DNA from: Takakia lepidozioides
Taxonomy: Eukaryota > Streptophyta > Takakiopsida > Takakiales > Takakiaceae
DNA length: 64,000 nucleotides
Assembly (NCBI GenBank): GCA_030704615.1
Contig: CM060732.1
Span: forward strand, 79,881,171-79,945,170
Reading direction: 5' to 3'
In this document: piece after piece, positions 21,938 to 31,800 of the stretch
How positions within the stretch are numbered: the first letter of the stretch is position 1
Layout of the letters: each line of letters begins with the position of its first letter
Made by a program: the position numbers and the translations under genes
Notes under the pieces: model-generated
The model's input: the letters and a program-made list of their open reading frames with translations, nothing else
The model's database searches: none
What the model was told of the DNA's origin: nothing

Positions 21938-22190
21938 TTGTTTCCAGTCCCAGTACTCAGTCCAACTTCTAGTACTTTAGTCCAGTTTCCAGTATCTGGT
22001 ACTCTAGTCCAATTTCCAGCATTCCAGTATTCAAGTCGAGTTCCCGTATCTTGTACTCTTGTCCATTGTTATAAAGATCATCTTGATTCATGTTTATCCA
22101 TCATGCATTCGGCCACTCCAACCTTGACTTCTTGTCTAGTCTTGTAACCTAGTTTGTGTTCAGTTGTGATCTCGTCCTTGACAGTTTGGC
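21938..22190 (+). repeat. Gypsy LTR, 3' part, right of the CACTA element
   Basis: Begins with the TTG duplication (21938-21940), then TTTCCAGTCCCAGTACTC and continues to GATCTCGTCCTTGACA, the LTR terminus. GTTTGGCGAGACTAA and gag follow. It completes the LTR begun at 15311. Confidence 0.88.
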
Positions 22191-22221
22191 GAGACTAAAG
22201 TTTGTTCCTTAATTAGTTAAG

Positions 22222-22490
22222 ATGGAAGGCACATTTGTGGAAATGGTCGCCACATTGCAGAGTCTTCAGCTCCAGATGCAAGAACTTCGTACTTCTACAG
22301 CCCAATTACAAGTTGATCAGTCTCAAGATCTTGACAACGCTCTCCACAATTTGCAACAACAAATTTCAGAGTTAAAGGAGTCGAACAATGGATCTTCAAC
22401 CATAAGAGTCTCTACTGCAACAGCTCCTACTGCAACGGTTCCTCTTCAACAGATTACGAGAGAACCAAAGATCAGCATGTCCGAGTCGTC
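22222..22490 (+). pseudogene. Gypsy gag N-terminal fragment
   Basis: Met at 22222 begins MEGTFVEMVATLQSLQLQMQ, near-identical to the gag start at 14262. The frame continues about 90 codons (QELRTSTAQLQVDQSQDLDN...) and then stops resembling gag at about 22490, where the Copia remnant starts on the opposite strand. No capsid core or zinc knuckle remains. Confidence 0.85.
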
Positions 22491-23560
22491 ATCATATATG
22501 ACCATGGTATCCCTCTATGGACGACCAATACTTGAGAGAAATGATGATAACCATAATGTTTGCCTTGTAGCTGTCCAGATGCAGCCATATATCTTGCCTC
22601 AGTTGAGAACATAACAATTGTAGATTGCTTCTTGATGCTCCAGCTAACAGCTTCATTTGCAATAGTCGTATAGCTCTGTGCTTTTGCAAACACTATTTAA
22701 GATATCATATGAACTCACTTGGTTGGATAACCCAACATTATTATTGTTCTTTCTCAAGCACACACCATAGTCCAATGTGCTTCTCAGATAACGAAAAATC
22801 CGTTTTACTGTAACCCAATGGAGTTGCCCATGGTTAGCCACAAATTGGCTTATAACCCTTACTGCTTATGCAATATATGGCCTTGTACAGACCATTGTAT
22901 ACATGAGACTTCCCACAACACTCTGATAAGGAACATCTTTCATTGTCTCTAAGTCTGCAGCACTCTTAGGACTAATCTCATTTGAGAGTTTGCAATTTGG
23001 GACAAACGGGGTATTTACCGGCATACTTTCAGCCATACCAAAGCGCCTTAAGATATCTTCAAGATACTTACGCTGGTTCAGGTAAATCGTTCGGTCTTGT
23101 CGAACACGAGATACCGATACCCCAAGCAGTAGTACTTGATCTCTTTCAAATCCACCATCTCAAACTTCATTGAAATATCACTTTGTCTTTTTCAACAAAG
23201 CCTGATCAACACATGATCATAGGATCTCTTTAAGATCCACCATCTCAAACTTATTTGAGATATCACTTTGTCTTTTTTCAACAAAGCATGATCAACACAT
23301 GATCACATGATCTCTTTCAGATCCACTATCTCAAACTTCTTTGAGATATCACTTTGTCTTTTTCAACAAAGTCAAGTCATTAAAGACCAAGATCAGATCA
23401 TCAACTTATACTCTTATGACCACACAACCACTATCTCATACTCATTTGAGATATTGACACTCTGTATGTGTTTCAACGGAGTCAAGTCATTAGAGACCAA
23501 GATCAGATTATCAACATACAAGGTTATGATCACAGATGTCATAGACATAGCCCAAAGGAA
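22491..23560 (-). pseudogene. Ty1/Copia reverse transcriptase-RNase H remnant
   Basis: Minus strand from 23560 down: TLYVDNLILVSNDL, the RT active-site block with YVDN instead of YVDD (codons at 23518-23507); an expanded repeat region (23138-23460); a GMAES-type tail and YQSVVGSLMY-like motif around 22940-22900; HWVTVKRIFRYLRSTLDYGV (about 22822-22760); and the RNase H end KQSTIVMFSTEARYMA (about 22640-22590), which in functional copies reads KQ..V..SSTEAEYMA. Several frames are used. Integrase and gag are absent. Confidence 0.85.
23138..23480. repeat. Tandem expansion inside the Copia RT (85-bp x3 and 110-bp x2)
   Basis: A unit starting GATCTCTTTCAAATCCACC begins at 23138, 23223 and 23309 (85 and 86 bp apart), each with ATATCACTTTGTCTTTTTC. 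The segment GTCAAGTCATTAAAGACC, which covers the RT active site on the other strand, occurs at 23371 and again at 23481 (110 bp apart). The repeats must be duplications, because a Copia RT has this stretch only once. Confidence 0.85.
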
Positions 23561-23561
23561 C

Positions 23562-24467
23562 CACTACAGGAAAAAAGGGGGGGGGTTTCGACGCCGCAGC
23601 CACGCCGCGGAGTCGTAAAACAGCCCTTTTCGGATAGGATGGAAGAACCAAATTTGGCGTCGCAAGCCCGTCGCCAAAAAAACGTCGCAAATAGGCGAAA
23701 CCGCGATTTGCGACGTCCGAACGTCGAAAAAAAAAAAAAAAAAAAAAACCTACTTTGCAATGCAGAATTAATACCGTCTAGAGGTCGCAAAGTGTGACGC
23801 CTGGACGTCACAATTTAATGGGGTACATCTGAATTTAGGCGGGAAAATTTGAATTTCAAAAACTTGTTGACCATTGACTCTGGCGTCGACCATTGACTCC
23901 GATCTGTCTAATGACGATATGTTCATTGTTCTACATATATCATGCAATGCATACTTGAACCTAAGACCTCCATGTTATAACATTTCTAAGACACTACAAA
24001 CTAATCAATACACCTACGCTACATCTATGTATTACAAAAGCAATCTAAATATATATATATATACATATATAAAGATTTGATTCAAGTTCCTTCTAAGGAT
24101 GTTTCTCTTGTGACGCCGGGGAGTTGCAACCTCCACAGCCTTAATGCCCCAGCCCCAGCCCCAGCCCCAGCCACAGCGTCGTCGTCGTTGTTGCCCACCC
24201 CCCCCACCAGGCGCCCTAAGCGACGTCCTTGTGATGACCTAAGTTGACCACAACACCATTGCGACCCCCTGTGACGACGCCGTTGCGACCCCTAGGCATC
24301 ACAAAAAAAAAAAAAAACTCACACTGTGGTGATGCTGTTGCGACGCCCTGACGTCGTAGAGACGCTGGGGCGCCCTTACTGATGCTCGACGTCGCCACGT
24401 CCAATTTTATATATATATATTTCCGACGTCACGGAGGATTGCGAAGCCGGCCCCATTTGCTGTAGTG
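23562..24467. mobile_element. 0.9-kb CACTA-type element with AAC target duplication
   Basis: Left end CACTACAGGAAAA (23562), right end read from the other strand CACTACAGCAAATGG (24467). The 3-bp AAC repeats at 23559-23561 and 24468-24470. Joining the flanks gives ACATAGCCCAAAGGAAC then TTACCAGGAGTAAATA, matching an unoccupied site at 15296-15330 (ACATAGCCCAGAAGAAC then TTACCAGGGG). The interior is rich in GACGTC/GCGACG, has an A20 tract at about 23729-23748, and has no coding capacity. Confidence 0.88.
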
Positions 24468-24537
24468 AACTTACCAGGAGTAAATATCAGAAGTTATCAA
24501 GTTATCATGTTGCCGAAAGTTACCACGATTTATCAAA
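24468..24537 (+). repeat. LTR start fragment of the Gypsy family
   Basis: AACTTACCAGGAGTAAATATC followed by AGAAGTTATCAAGTTATC matches the LTR beginning at 15311. It is cut at about 24538 by a second CACTA-type fragment. Confidence 0.7.
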
Positions 24538-24711
24538 TGGGGGGGTTTGCGACACCAGCCGCGCCCCCACGACCCGCGCGGCGCTGAGCCCGCGATGCCG
24601 AGGTCCGCCGACGCCGACGCAAATTTGATTTTTTCCCCCGCCCGAAAAGGGCTGTTTTACGACGTCGCGGCGTGGCTGCGGCGTCAAAAACCCCCCCCTT
24701 TTCCTGTAGTG
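24538..24711. mobile_element. Truncated CACTA-type fragment related to 23562-24467
   Basis: The right end, on the minus strand, starts CACTACAGGAAAAGGGGGG and continues GACGCCGCAGCCACGCCGCG and GTCGTAAAACAGCCCTTTTC, matching the left end of the element at 23562. The left end begins with a G run and GCGACACCAGCCGCG, like the same terminus without its CACTACAGGAAAA. No 3-bp duplication is evident. Confidence 0.75.
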
Positions 24712-26130
24712 GCAACAACCTGGATGTCACCTAAGAACGGACCACCAACAATTAGAGGCGGGGGGAGCTGCACGCCATTTGGGACAGTTGTTCGCCCGTG
24801 AAGCACACATCTCAAGGGAATGACAAGTAGGGGGAGCAGCTTGGTAGAACTCATCATAGGGTAATAAAAGGGGCGACCACAGAAACCGAAGACAGATCTC
24901 CTGGGGCAGCATGCAATACAACTGCTGCCCTTGCCTGAGGTGTTTGCCGTAGCTGAGAACTCCGACCTTGTACACATAGAGGGAAAGCGCCAAGTAGAGT
25001 GTGTCGGGGGACATGTTGTTTGTGTAAGTACCGGTTGTAGATCGGCTCCCGAAAAAAGGGGCATACCATCTCGTTGGCCTTGTGTAGTAGTAGTGCAGCA
25101 GTCTGGCGGGGTGACATTCAGTGTGCTCGAAATGAAAAATACTGTGCAGAAGCTCAAGAAGGATCTCCTAGGCCCAGTGCGGGCGGCAAATCTGTGGGGG
25201 AGGGCTCAAGATATGCACAGAAAGATAACGGGGGGAAGTCAGAGAACTTTAAACCTCACGAGTCAAATGATGACTGTATGTTGTCGAAATCTAGACTAAA
25301 ACAACTAAGAAGAAGCTCAAAAGAAGCGCTACAACCCTGCAGTACGAAGCATTGCTAGAACAAGGGGTGAGGCGGCGAGACCGCCCCGCCGGAGCACACT
25401 GAGCGGTAGCAGAGGCCATGGCGGTGGCCATGGATAAATATAGAGACACTGACAAATAAGTGGGACCGCTATATTGAAGAGCTTAGGAAGATGAGAGGAC
25501 AAGGTATTTGGCTGAACCCTAAAAGATAGTCTAAGATATAGACAAGATCATGGGAGAAGGGCGGAGCGCATAGTGTGGTGGTGTCGAAGATGAAGAATGT
25601 GCTTGCATCCTTTATTTGTCATGGTCAATTGCAGTACTCCCTGTGTAGATCTCAAATTCCTAAATGCCATCTTGCTAGGCATTCACAATCAGTGGAGCAC
25701 ATGAGATTGTTGGGATCCACTGCCTGCAAGGGTGCTGTAGCAGACTTGAATTTTCATGTGGACTTGACGTCCTCCAGCACTGCCAGGCCTAAGTGGGCTA
25801 TGGGACTGTCATGATTGACAAGTCTTGGACATTTCCAATGGCAGGGAAAATCTTCTTGGTACTATCATTTTTTGGGCAATTGGGAGTGCATTTTGTGCAT
25901 GCTGCTGCTTGTGTAGTCTAGGACTTAGATGGAGAAGGTGGATGTTTTGTGAATGAGTTGTTCAGATTGGGTCCTCATGACGACTTGCCTGGGGGTAAAT
26001 TATCAGAGGCTAATAGTACCTCAGTGGATACTCTAATAAATTGCGCTACAACTTTTGAGACCTTCGCAGCCCCTTTCTCGACTTTGGAACAAAAACCGAG
26101 AGTTTTTCGTTCACCCTCTCCACTTGGAAG
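24712..26130. other. No recognisable gene
   Basis: Overlapping minus-strand frames at 24727-25157 (one with SPDTLYLALSLYVYKVG, another with CCPRRSVFGFCG) look as if a coding sequence was once here, but I do not recognise a family. 25158-25940 is anonymous with short frames only. Confidence 0.35.
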
Positions 26131-26575
26131 TCCATGTGGAGGGAAGTGTGGCGAAAGAACAGGGCCACCAAACCAAGCGTGTTTATCTGGAAAGTGGTTA
26201 ACCGTATTCTCCTTGTGGGGCTTTGGCTTGCCTTGTTTGCACCACAAAGATATCCAAATCTATTGAACATTGCCTTGTGTCATGCCCTATGGCTTGCATT
26301 ATCTGGAGGGTTTCCCTACAATTCTACTCGCACTGGTCCTGCTTTTGCTCAATATGCTAAACAACGGCATTTGGATTAAGTGCCCTGTCTGGGCTTGTCT
26401 TCGGGCGTGCGTTTTATGGCAGCTGTGGAAATGCAGATGTGCACTTTTGTTTCAAGGGAAAAGCCCCAACATGGCAGTTGGGTGGCTCATAAATTACGTA
26501 ACATGGCAGTTTCTGTAGTAACTTCCATCCATGATTTCAACTATATTTTTTCTACAAATCAGAATTTCATGTAAG
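26130..26575 (+). pseudogene. LINE 3' remnant with zf-RVT domain
   Basis: The plus strand reads WREVWRKNRATKPSVFIWKV then VNRILLVG in one frame, and CLVSCPMACIIW-type Cys spacing in another. A Trp/Cys/Ala-rich end (WACLRACVLWQLWKCRCALL) is at about 26391-26455. This arrangement of two Trp, an FIWK(V) motif and a Cys/His cluster is the zf-RVT domain found after the reverse transcriptase in many plant LINEs. Frames shift at least twice and no RT remains upstream. Confidence 0.7.
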
Positions 26576-27739
26576 TTTGGTTGGAGTAAGGTTTCTAACT
26601 AGAATAGAAATGTGTACCAATTGTTAGATTGCAAAAAAGATCATTTGTTACAGAGCTATGGTTTTAAAGATAATTGCTAAAAGAAATGGATCTACACTCA
26701 TATAAATTATGGTAGAAAGAAAAACAAAATATGTGTGCAATTTTTGAAACCAGCCCATTTTTATATGGACTAATTACCTTATGAATTGAGAGCTACGAAC
26801 TATTTTATACCTAAAAAATAGGTTGATTTGCTCCAGTCCATAACATATTATGTTTTGGGTTTCTGGGGTATCATCTTTTACTAAAAAGGCGTATAAACCT
26901 ATAATCTAGAATGGCCAGGTGGTATATGGACAAATGGTTGTAAACTCTAAATTTTGACGTCTAAATATTTTTTCAAATTAAAGATTAAATCTTTTTAGTA
27001 AAACAATATCTTCCGAAGTAGTTGGGGTACTCAGTCTTTACTGAAAATGTTAGGTATATTTATTATTATTTTTAAAATAAAATAAACTGAAAACATATGG
27101 TCAAATTTTTTTTTTTCCATGGTCTTCCAATGGACTCAACATCTGCCACTTTTGAGCCACCCAACCCTGCATCTAGTTATCATATCAATCCTCTTTAAGA
27201 TCCATACTGATATGATGATTGAGGGGAGAAATGCTTGGGTATCTTTGTTGGCAGTTGTTTGCAGGAAAGCGAAACGTCTTCAATAGTTTGATTTTTTTTG
27301 GGCAAATGTCAACATCCTCTGTTTTTCGGACTCTTATGTCTCCTGATAGGACTTCCCTCCGAATGAGAACCCTATTCTTGATGGTAGTGAATGTGATGTC
27401 AATTGGCGACATAAGGATTTTGTGGCCCTGGCTAAAGCTCATTTGGAATTCAGAGTACTAGTCCAGACTCTTTTCTTAGGTTGTTCTCTGTTTCCCTCTA
27501 TGGGACTCATTGGCTCTTTCGATTTGTGTTGTCATATCTTGGTTTTCTTGACTATGGGGCAGGGCAGTGTCCCATTTGTAAATTCTCCGGGTTAGTTTTT
27601 CTTGGCTTTAATTTGAGTTTTAGTGCTTTTGTCCTTTAAAAATAAAAGAGAATAACTACACCAAATATTTTTGTACCAAAAAAAATTGAAAAAGAGAACA
27701 GATGCTAAGGGAAAAAATAACCACTTGGGGGGTGAAAGG
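26576..27739. other. AT-rich intergenic DNA, nothing recognised
   Basis: Mostly A/T-rich. Short frames at 27185-27461 on both strands show no known domain. Confidence 0.5.
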
Positions 27740-27996
27740 ATTTTTTTTTTGGTTTGTTTTTCTTAAAAGAGAAACACCGGGAGCGACAGCCTCGCCAAAT
27801 TCAGGCCTATTAATTTTGTAGTGAGAGGAGAAAGTAACCTCTTTCGCAGTAACCTCGCCGGGAAGGCATTCGCATGGGACGTCGCCGGGAAGAGGGGCAA
27901 AAGAACATACCACAACCGTCAAGGTAGCAGAATTTGACCCCAGATTCATCGGGTGACACTCTGTGCACTATCCAACTGAGCTATTGACTGTTGATT
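27740..27996 (-). mobile_element. tRNA-derived SINE, family A, copy 2
   Basis: Same order as copy 1 at 2588-2876: A box TAGCTCAGTTGG (plus 27972-27983), B-box-like GGGTCAAATTC (plus 27930-27940), the GGTTGTGGTATGTTC block, GTCCCATGCGAATGCC, and an A run (T run at about 27740-27749 on plus). Divergence from copy 1 is moderate with small deletions, so the insertions are independent and old. Confidence 0.82.
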
Positions 27997-28841
27997 GATA
28001 GACCATAATCAGACTATGCAAGGCAATATATGATTTTAAAATTAATAAGAGGTCAAAAAAATAAAATAAGAGGAGGAATATGAAATATTGTTGAAAATTT
28101 TGGAAATTGATTTTATGAAATTAAATAACTTCTATAGAAATATTCCATATGTTGAAATGAAATTCTCAAAATAAAATAAATATTCGACACATGATTGTTG
28201 AACTTGTCAAGGTACTACGATAATATACATTTACCTTTGGATAAGGGGTATATTATATACTAAACTAATAATTCATACTGATGAATCAAAATATTTACCT
28301 GCATGAAGGGTAAGAGTATAGGTAAAATGAAAAGGATACCTACATCCGGGTAAATGATTTACCCGCGCAAGGCCCGGGCACCTTTAGCCGATAATGCACG
28401 ACGTGTGCTTTTTGTTTTTTAATTACTAAATATTGATTCACTTTATATTTATATTGATTTCATCGTGACCGGCCATACCAGGTAAACCTACTGTAGCCGG
28501 TGGTGAGGAGGTTTCCGGTGACCGTGATCTCTGTCCTCTGGAGTTCCCTTGAGAAGCCCTCGCTGGGGAGGCAGTCTGAAGCGAGGAGCTTGAGAGATCG
28601 ATCGAGGTAAGTAACTAGTGTGCAGTAGAGCGATCGAGGGCCGACAGGCGGAGTGCATAGCACTACGATTGTGCTCCAAAAGTGTATTGCGGAAAGCAAA
28701 TCAATTCTCATTTCGTGGTACCGTTGTCCGATCTCTGGGGATGTGATGGACTTGTTGCTTTGGAAGGCGAGGGGCTGGTGAAGTAGAAAGGTGGACAAGC
28801 GGCGACAGGTTGGCATAAGGGGTGACGCTGTATTATTTAAA
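27997..28841. other. Upstream region of the TMN1 gene
   Basis: 27997-28440 is A/T-rich with nothing recognised. 28440-28841 is richer in G+C and directly precedes the TMN1 start codon, so it should hold the promoter and 5' untranslated region. No TATA element could be assigned with confidence; TATTATTTAAAATG lies immediately at the start codon. Confidence 0.45.
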
Positions 28842-31800
28842 ATGCAGGCTTGGGGTAGCAGTACCGTTTTTTTAGCCGCCTGCTTGGTTCTGTCACTGCA
28901 TCTGTGTGGTGCTACGGAGTATGATCACAAGGTGAGTCCATTCCATTCTTGACTAAAAATGTGTTGCGAAAATTTGGGATCTGCTCGGATTTTGTGCAGC
29001 AATCAATTTGGTGTGCAGGTGTGGTGCCCATGGACTGCGTGTCAAGTATGGGGGCAGTAGTTACTAGACTTGCTCAGATGTTTTTAGACTATGAAGATTT
29101 TTGTCCGTCCTTGGCAGTCTTCACTGTGGATCATGCTCCATTGTTGACCCTGAAAGTCCTGTTCTGTTGTCGCAAGCTCAGAAGACCCTTCATCGGTTTC
29201 ACCTCTTGATTCCCAGATGATCATTCATCGAGGATTTTGACCAAAAAACTGGCTTCAAGCTCAAGATTACTGTGGGCTGACCTGTTTTGTGCACGTTATT
29301 GAGGCTTGCAGATGATGTGGCAAACAATGTGGGTGCCACCATGTGGGCTAATTCGTTTGAGTTGCTTCATACATTCTGGACTGCTTCTGTGTTCTGTGAT
29401 CAGTATGCTACAGGTGACACGGTCATGCTGTGGGTCAACAAAGTGGGTCCATACAACAACCCTCAAGAAAAATACAACTACTACAGCTTGCCATTCTGCA
29501 TTCCTGGGAGTGGATTGATAAGTCACAAATGGGGTGGACTTGGGGAAGTTCTGGAGGGAAATGAGCTCATTGACAGCCAGTTGGAAATCAAGTTCAGAAG
29601 TAAGTTCCTTAGCAGAACTCCAGCTTGAAGGGGTTTTATAATTGGCTTTGCTAGTTCAACCCACTTCTGCATTGGAGAAGCTTGTTAGTTGCTGACCTAG
29701 TGGCATATGATAGTGAGCCTTAAATACCAAATACAAGATTATAGATAATGGTTGCTTGTCAATTAATGTTGACATTGTCAATTGAAACTGCCAAGTTATT
29801 GGAATGGCCTGTAGATGAGAACAAAGTGAGACTTCATATTTAAAGTGCCATTACTTGCCAGAGCCGGTTGACAAGAAGCTGATCTGCAAACTTTTACTGG
29901 AAAAGGAGTACTCCGGAATTTTTAAGGAGGCCATTGAGGACACCTACTGGTTTGAGTTCTTTATGGGTGCGCCCCTTGACCTGTTGCCCTCACATCCTGG
30001 GGTTGTGCTTAACGCAAACCTCTTGAATTGCATCCTCAATATTTGGTGTCACTAGGACCTTCCTGCTTGCTTTCTGAGGTGATGTATTTCCATGAGAATG
30101 CCTAGATTCTGTAGGGCATGTCTGCAAACTTACTCCAATGAGATGGCTAATACAGTGGGTTGGTTACTGCTACGTTGAAACCACAGCCTGTGTACAATGC
30201 ACGAGCCACTTGAGGTCGTATTGGTTGGGGTTTCTGGTAGCTGTCACCTCGTCTTCTGCATATCTCAAAGCTTCCCTTCAACGAACTTCACAAGTCACGT
30301 TTTCGTGCATGCATGGCCCACATAGGGCATTCACTTGGTCAATTTTTGGGTTTCGTAGTCATTAACTAGCCGCTTGTTGGGGATGCATGATATGGTGGAC
30401 AAAATCCAGATGACCTGCCACTTTGGGGTACGTGATGCTTTCCGATTCCTGTCATTCTGGATCCTTGTGGGACTTCAAACCATTTTTGTTGTGCGATGGT
30501 CTCAAGGACAATCCTTAGGTGGCAAGACAAATTATCAATGTATGTTTGTGTTTTAATGTCTCTTGTATTCCTGCATAAAAGTGCTCCTCTCTCTCTCTCT
30601 CTCTCATTTCCGCTCAAACTGGCCCCGGGGTCAATGGCCACAAGGCTACGGCAAACAACGTCTTATGAGTACATTCTCTCTCTCATTTTGGTCACAGATT
30701 GGTCATCTGAGGCCCTGCATGTGAGCATGATATTCAATGTGAGCTATGGATGCAGGGTTTGTTGGAGAACACCACGCAGACAAGAAAAGTGAAGATGCAT
30801 CACATCAGATGTACACACACAAAGACTTTGTTATCAAATACAACAATGACCAGGTATTCCAACCCCTGTATTGCTAGGGGACTGTATCATCTTGTAGAGT
30901 ATAGCTGACATATTCGCTATATTTAAAACCATTTTTCACTTCATGATCTCAGTCCATTATAATCCGAGATGCGCCTAAAATGAGTGTCATGCCATATATG
31001 TGAGTTCTGATACTAGTACAATGTGAACTTAGCAGTAAAGTATGGAGATATCTCTGCAGGACTGAGGCAGTGGATCAACTGAAAAAGCTCACTTGGGGTT
31101 GCTGTATTTTGCAGATCATTCAAGTCAACCTGACACAAGACAACCTTCAGCCAGTCTTACCAGGGAGGACACTAGAACTCACTTATGCTGTCAATTGGGT
31201 TGAGACCAACACGACATTCGCCAGGCGATTTGATGTGTATTTGGACTACCCATTCTTTGAGCATCAGGTATTGCCATCTTTATGTGAAGTGTTTCACAGA
31301 TATCTTGAATGTTGCAACATCATTGCTATTTCTGTCAATGTCATCTCTTGTTTTCTTGAATCTGAGCTTGATATGCTTAGTGTATGAAAATTCACTCTCC
31401 AAATGCCTTGCCTTGAGAAACAATATTTTACTCTTATTGGTATGTGTAGATGTATGTTCTTGCTATTTGCCATGTTGACCTCTTTGAGATGGTGGCAGCC
31501 AGATCTCAACACCTGTAAGAAAATGTTCCTGGCTTACCAATCATTCAATGGGGAACAATTTAATGGTAATTCAAGTTAGTGAATATGCCGTGGAAGTACC
31601 TTGGGGCTTGAGGTGTCTCTGCACCCCTCCCCCAACAACGGGGCAATAACCTCCCGGTAGTTGCTGTCACTTAAATCAGCTTCCTATATTTGCATGTCAT
31701 CTTGTCAGGGTGCCTAAATCTTGATTAGGCACTCAGCAAGGTTTACAAAAATTTGGCACACCCCTCACCTCAGAAGTATAAGCATGTGTTATTGGTTGTG

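Noticed and set aside
23138-23395. CRISPR-like array
   Set aside because: The repeats are head-to-tail with no unique spacers and lie inside a Copia RT in plant DNA.
23562-24711. One single CACTA element spanning both fragments
   Set aside because: The 3-bp AAC duplication and the empty site at 15.3 kb fit an end at 24467; at 24711 the flank is GCA, which does not match AAC.
29966-30756. TMN1 splice directly from FFMG to GFVGE
   Set aside because: It keeps frame but loses DDLPLW, which a correctly flanked 18-nt exon supplies.
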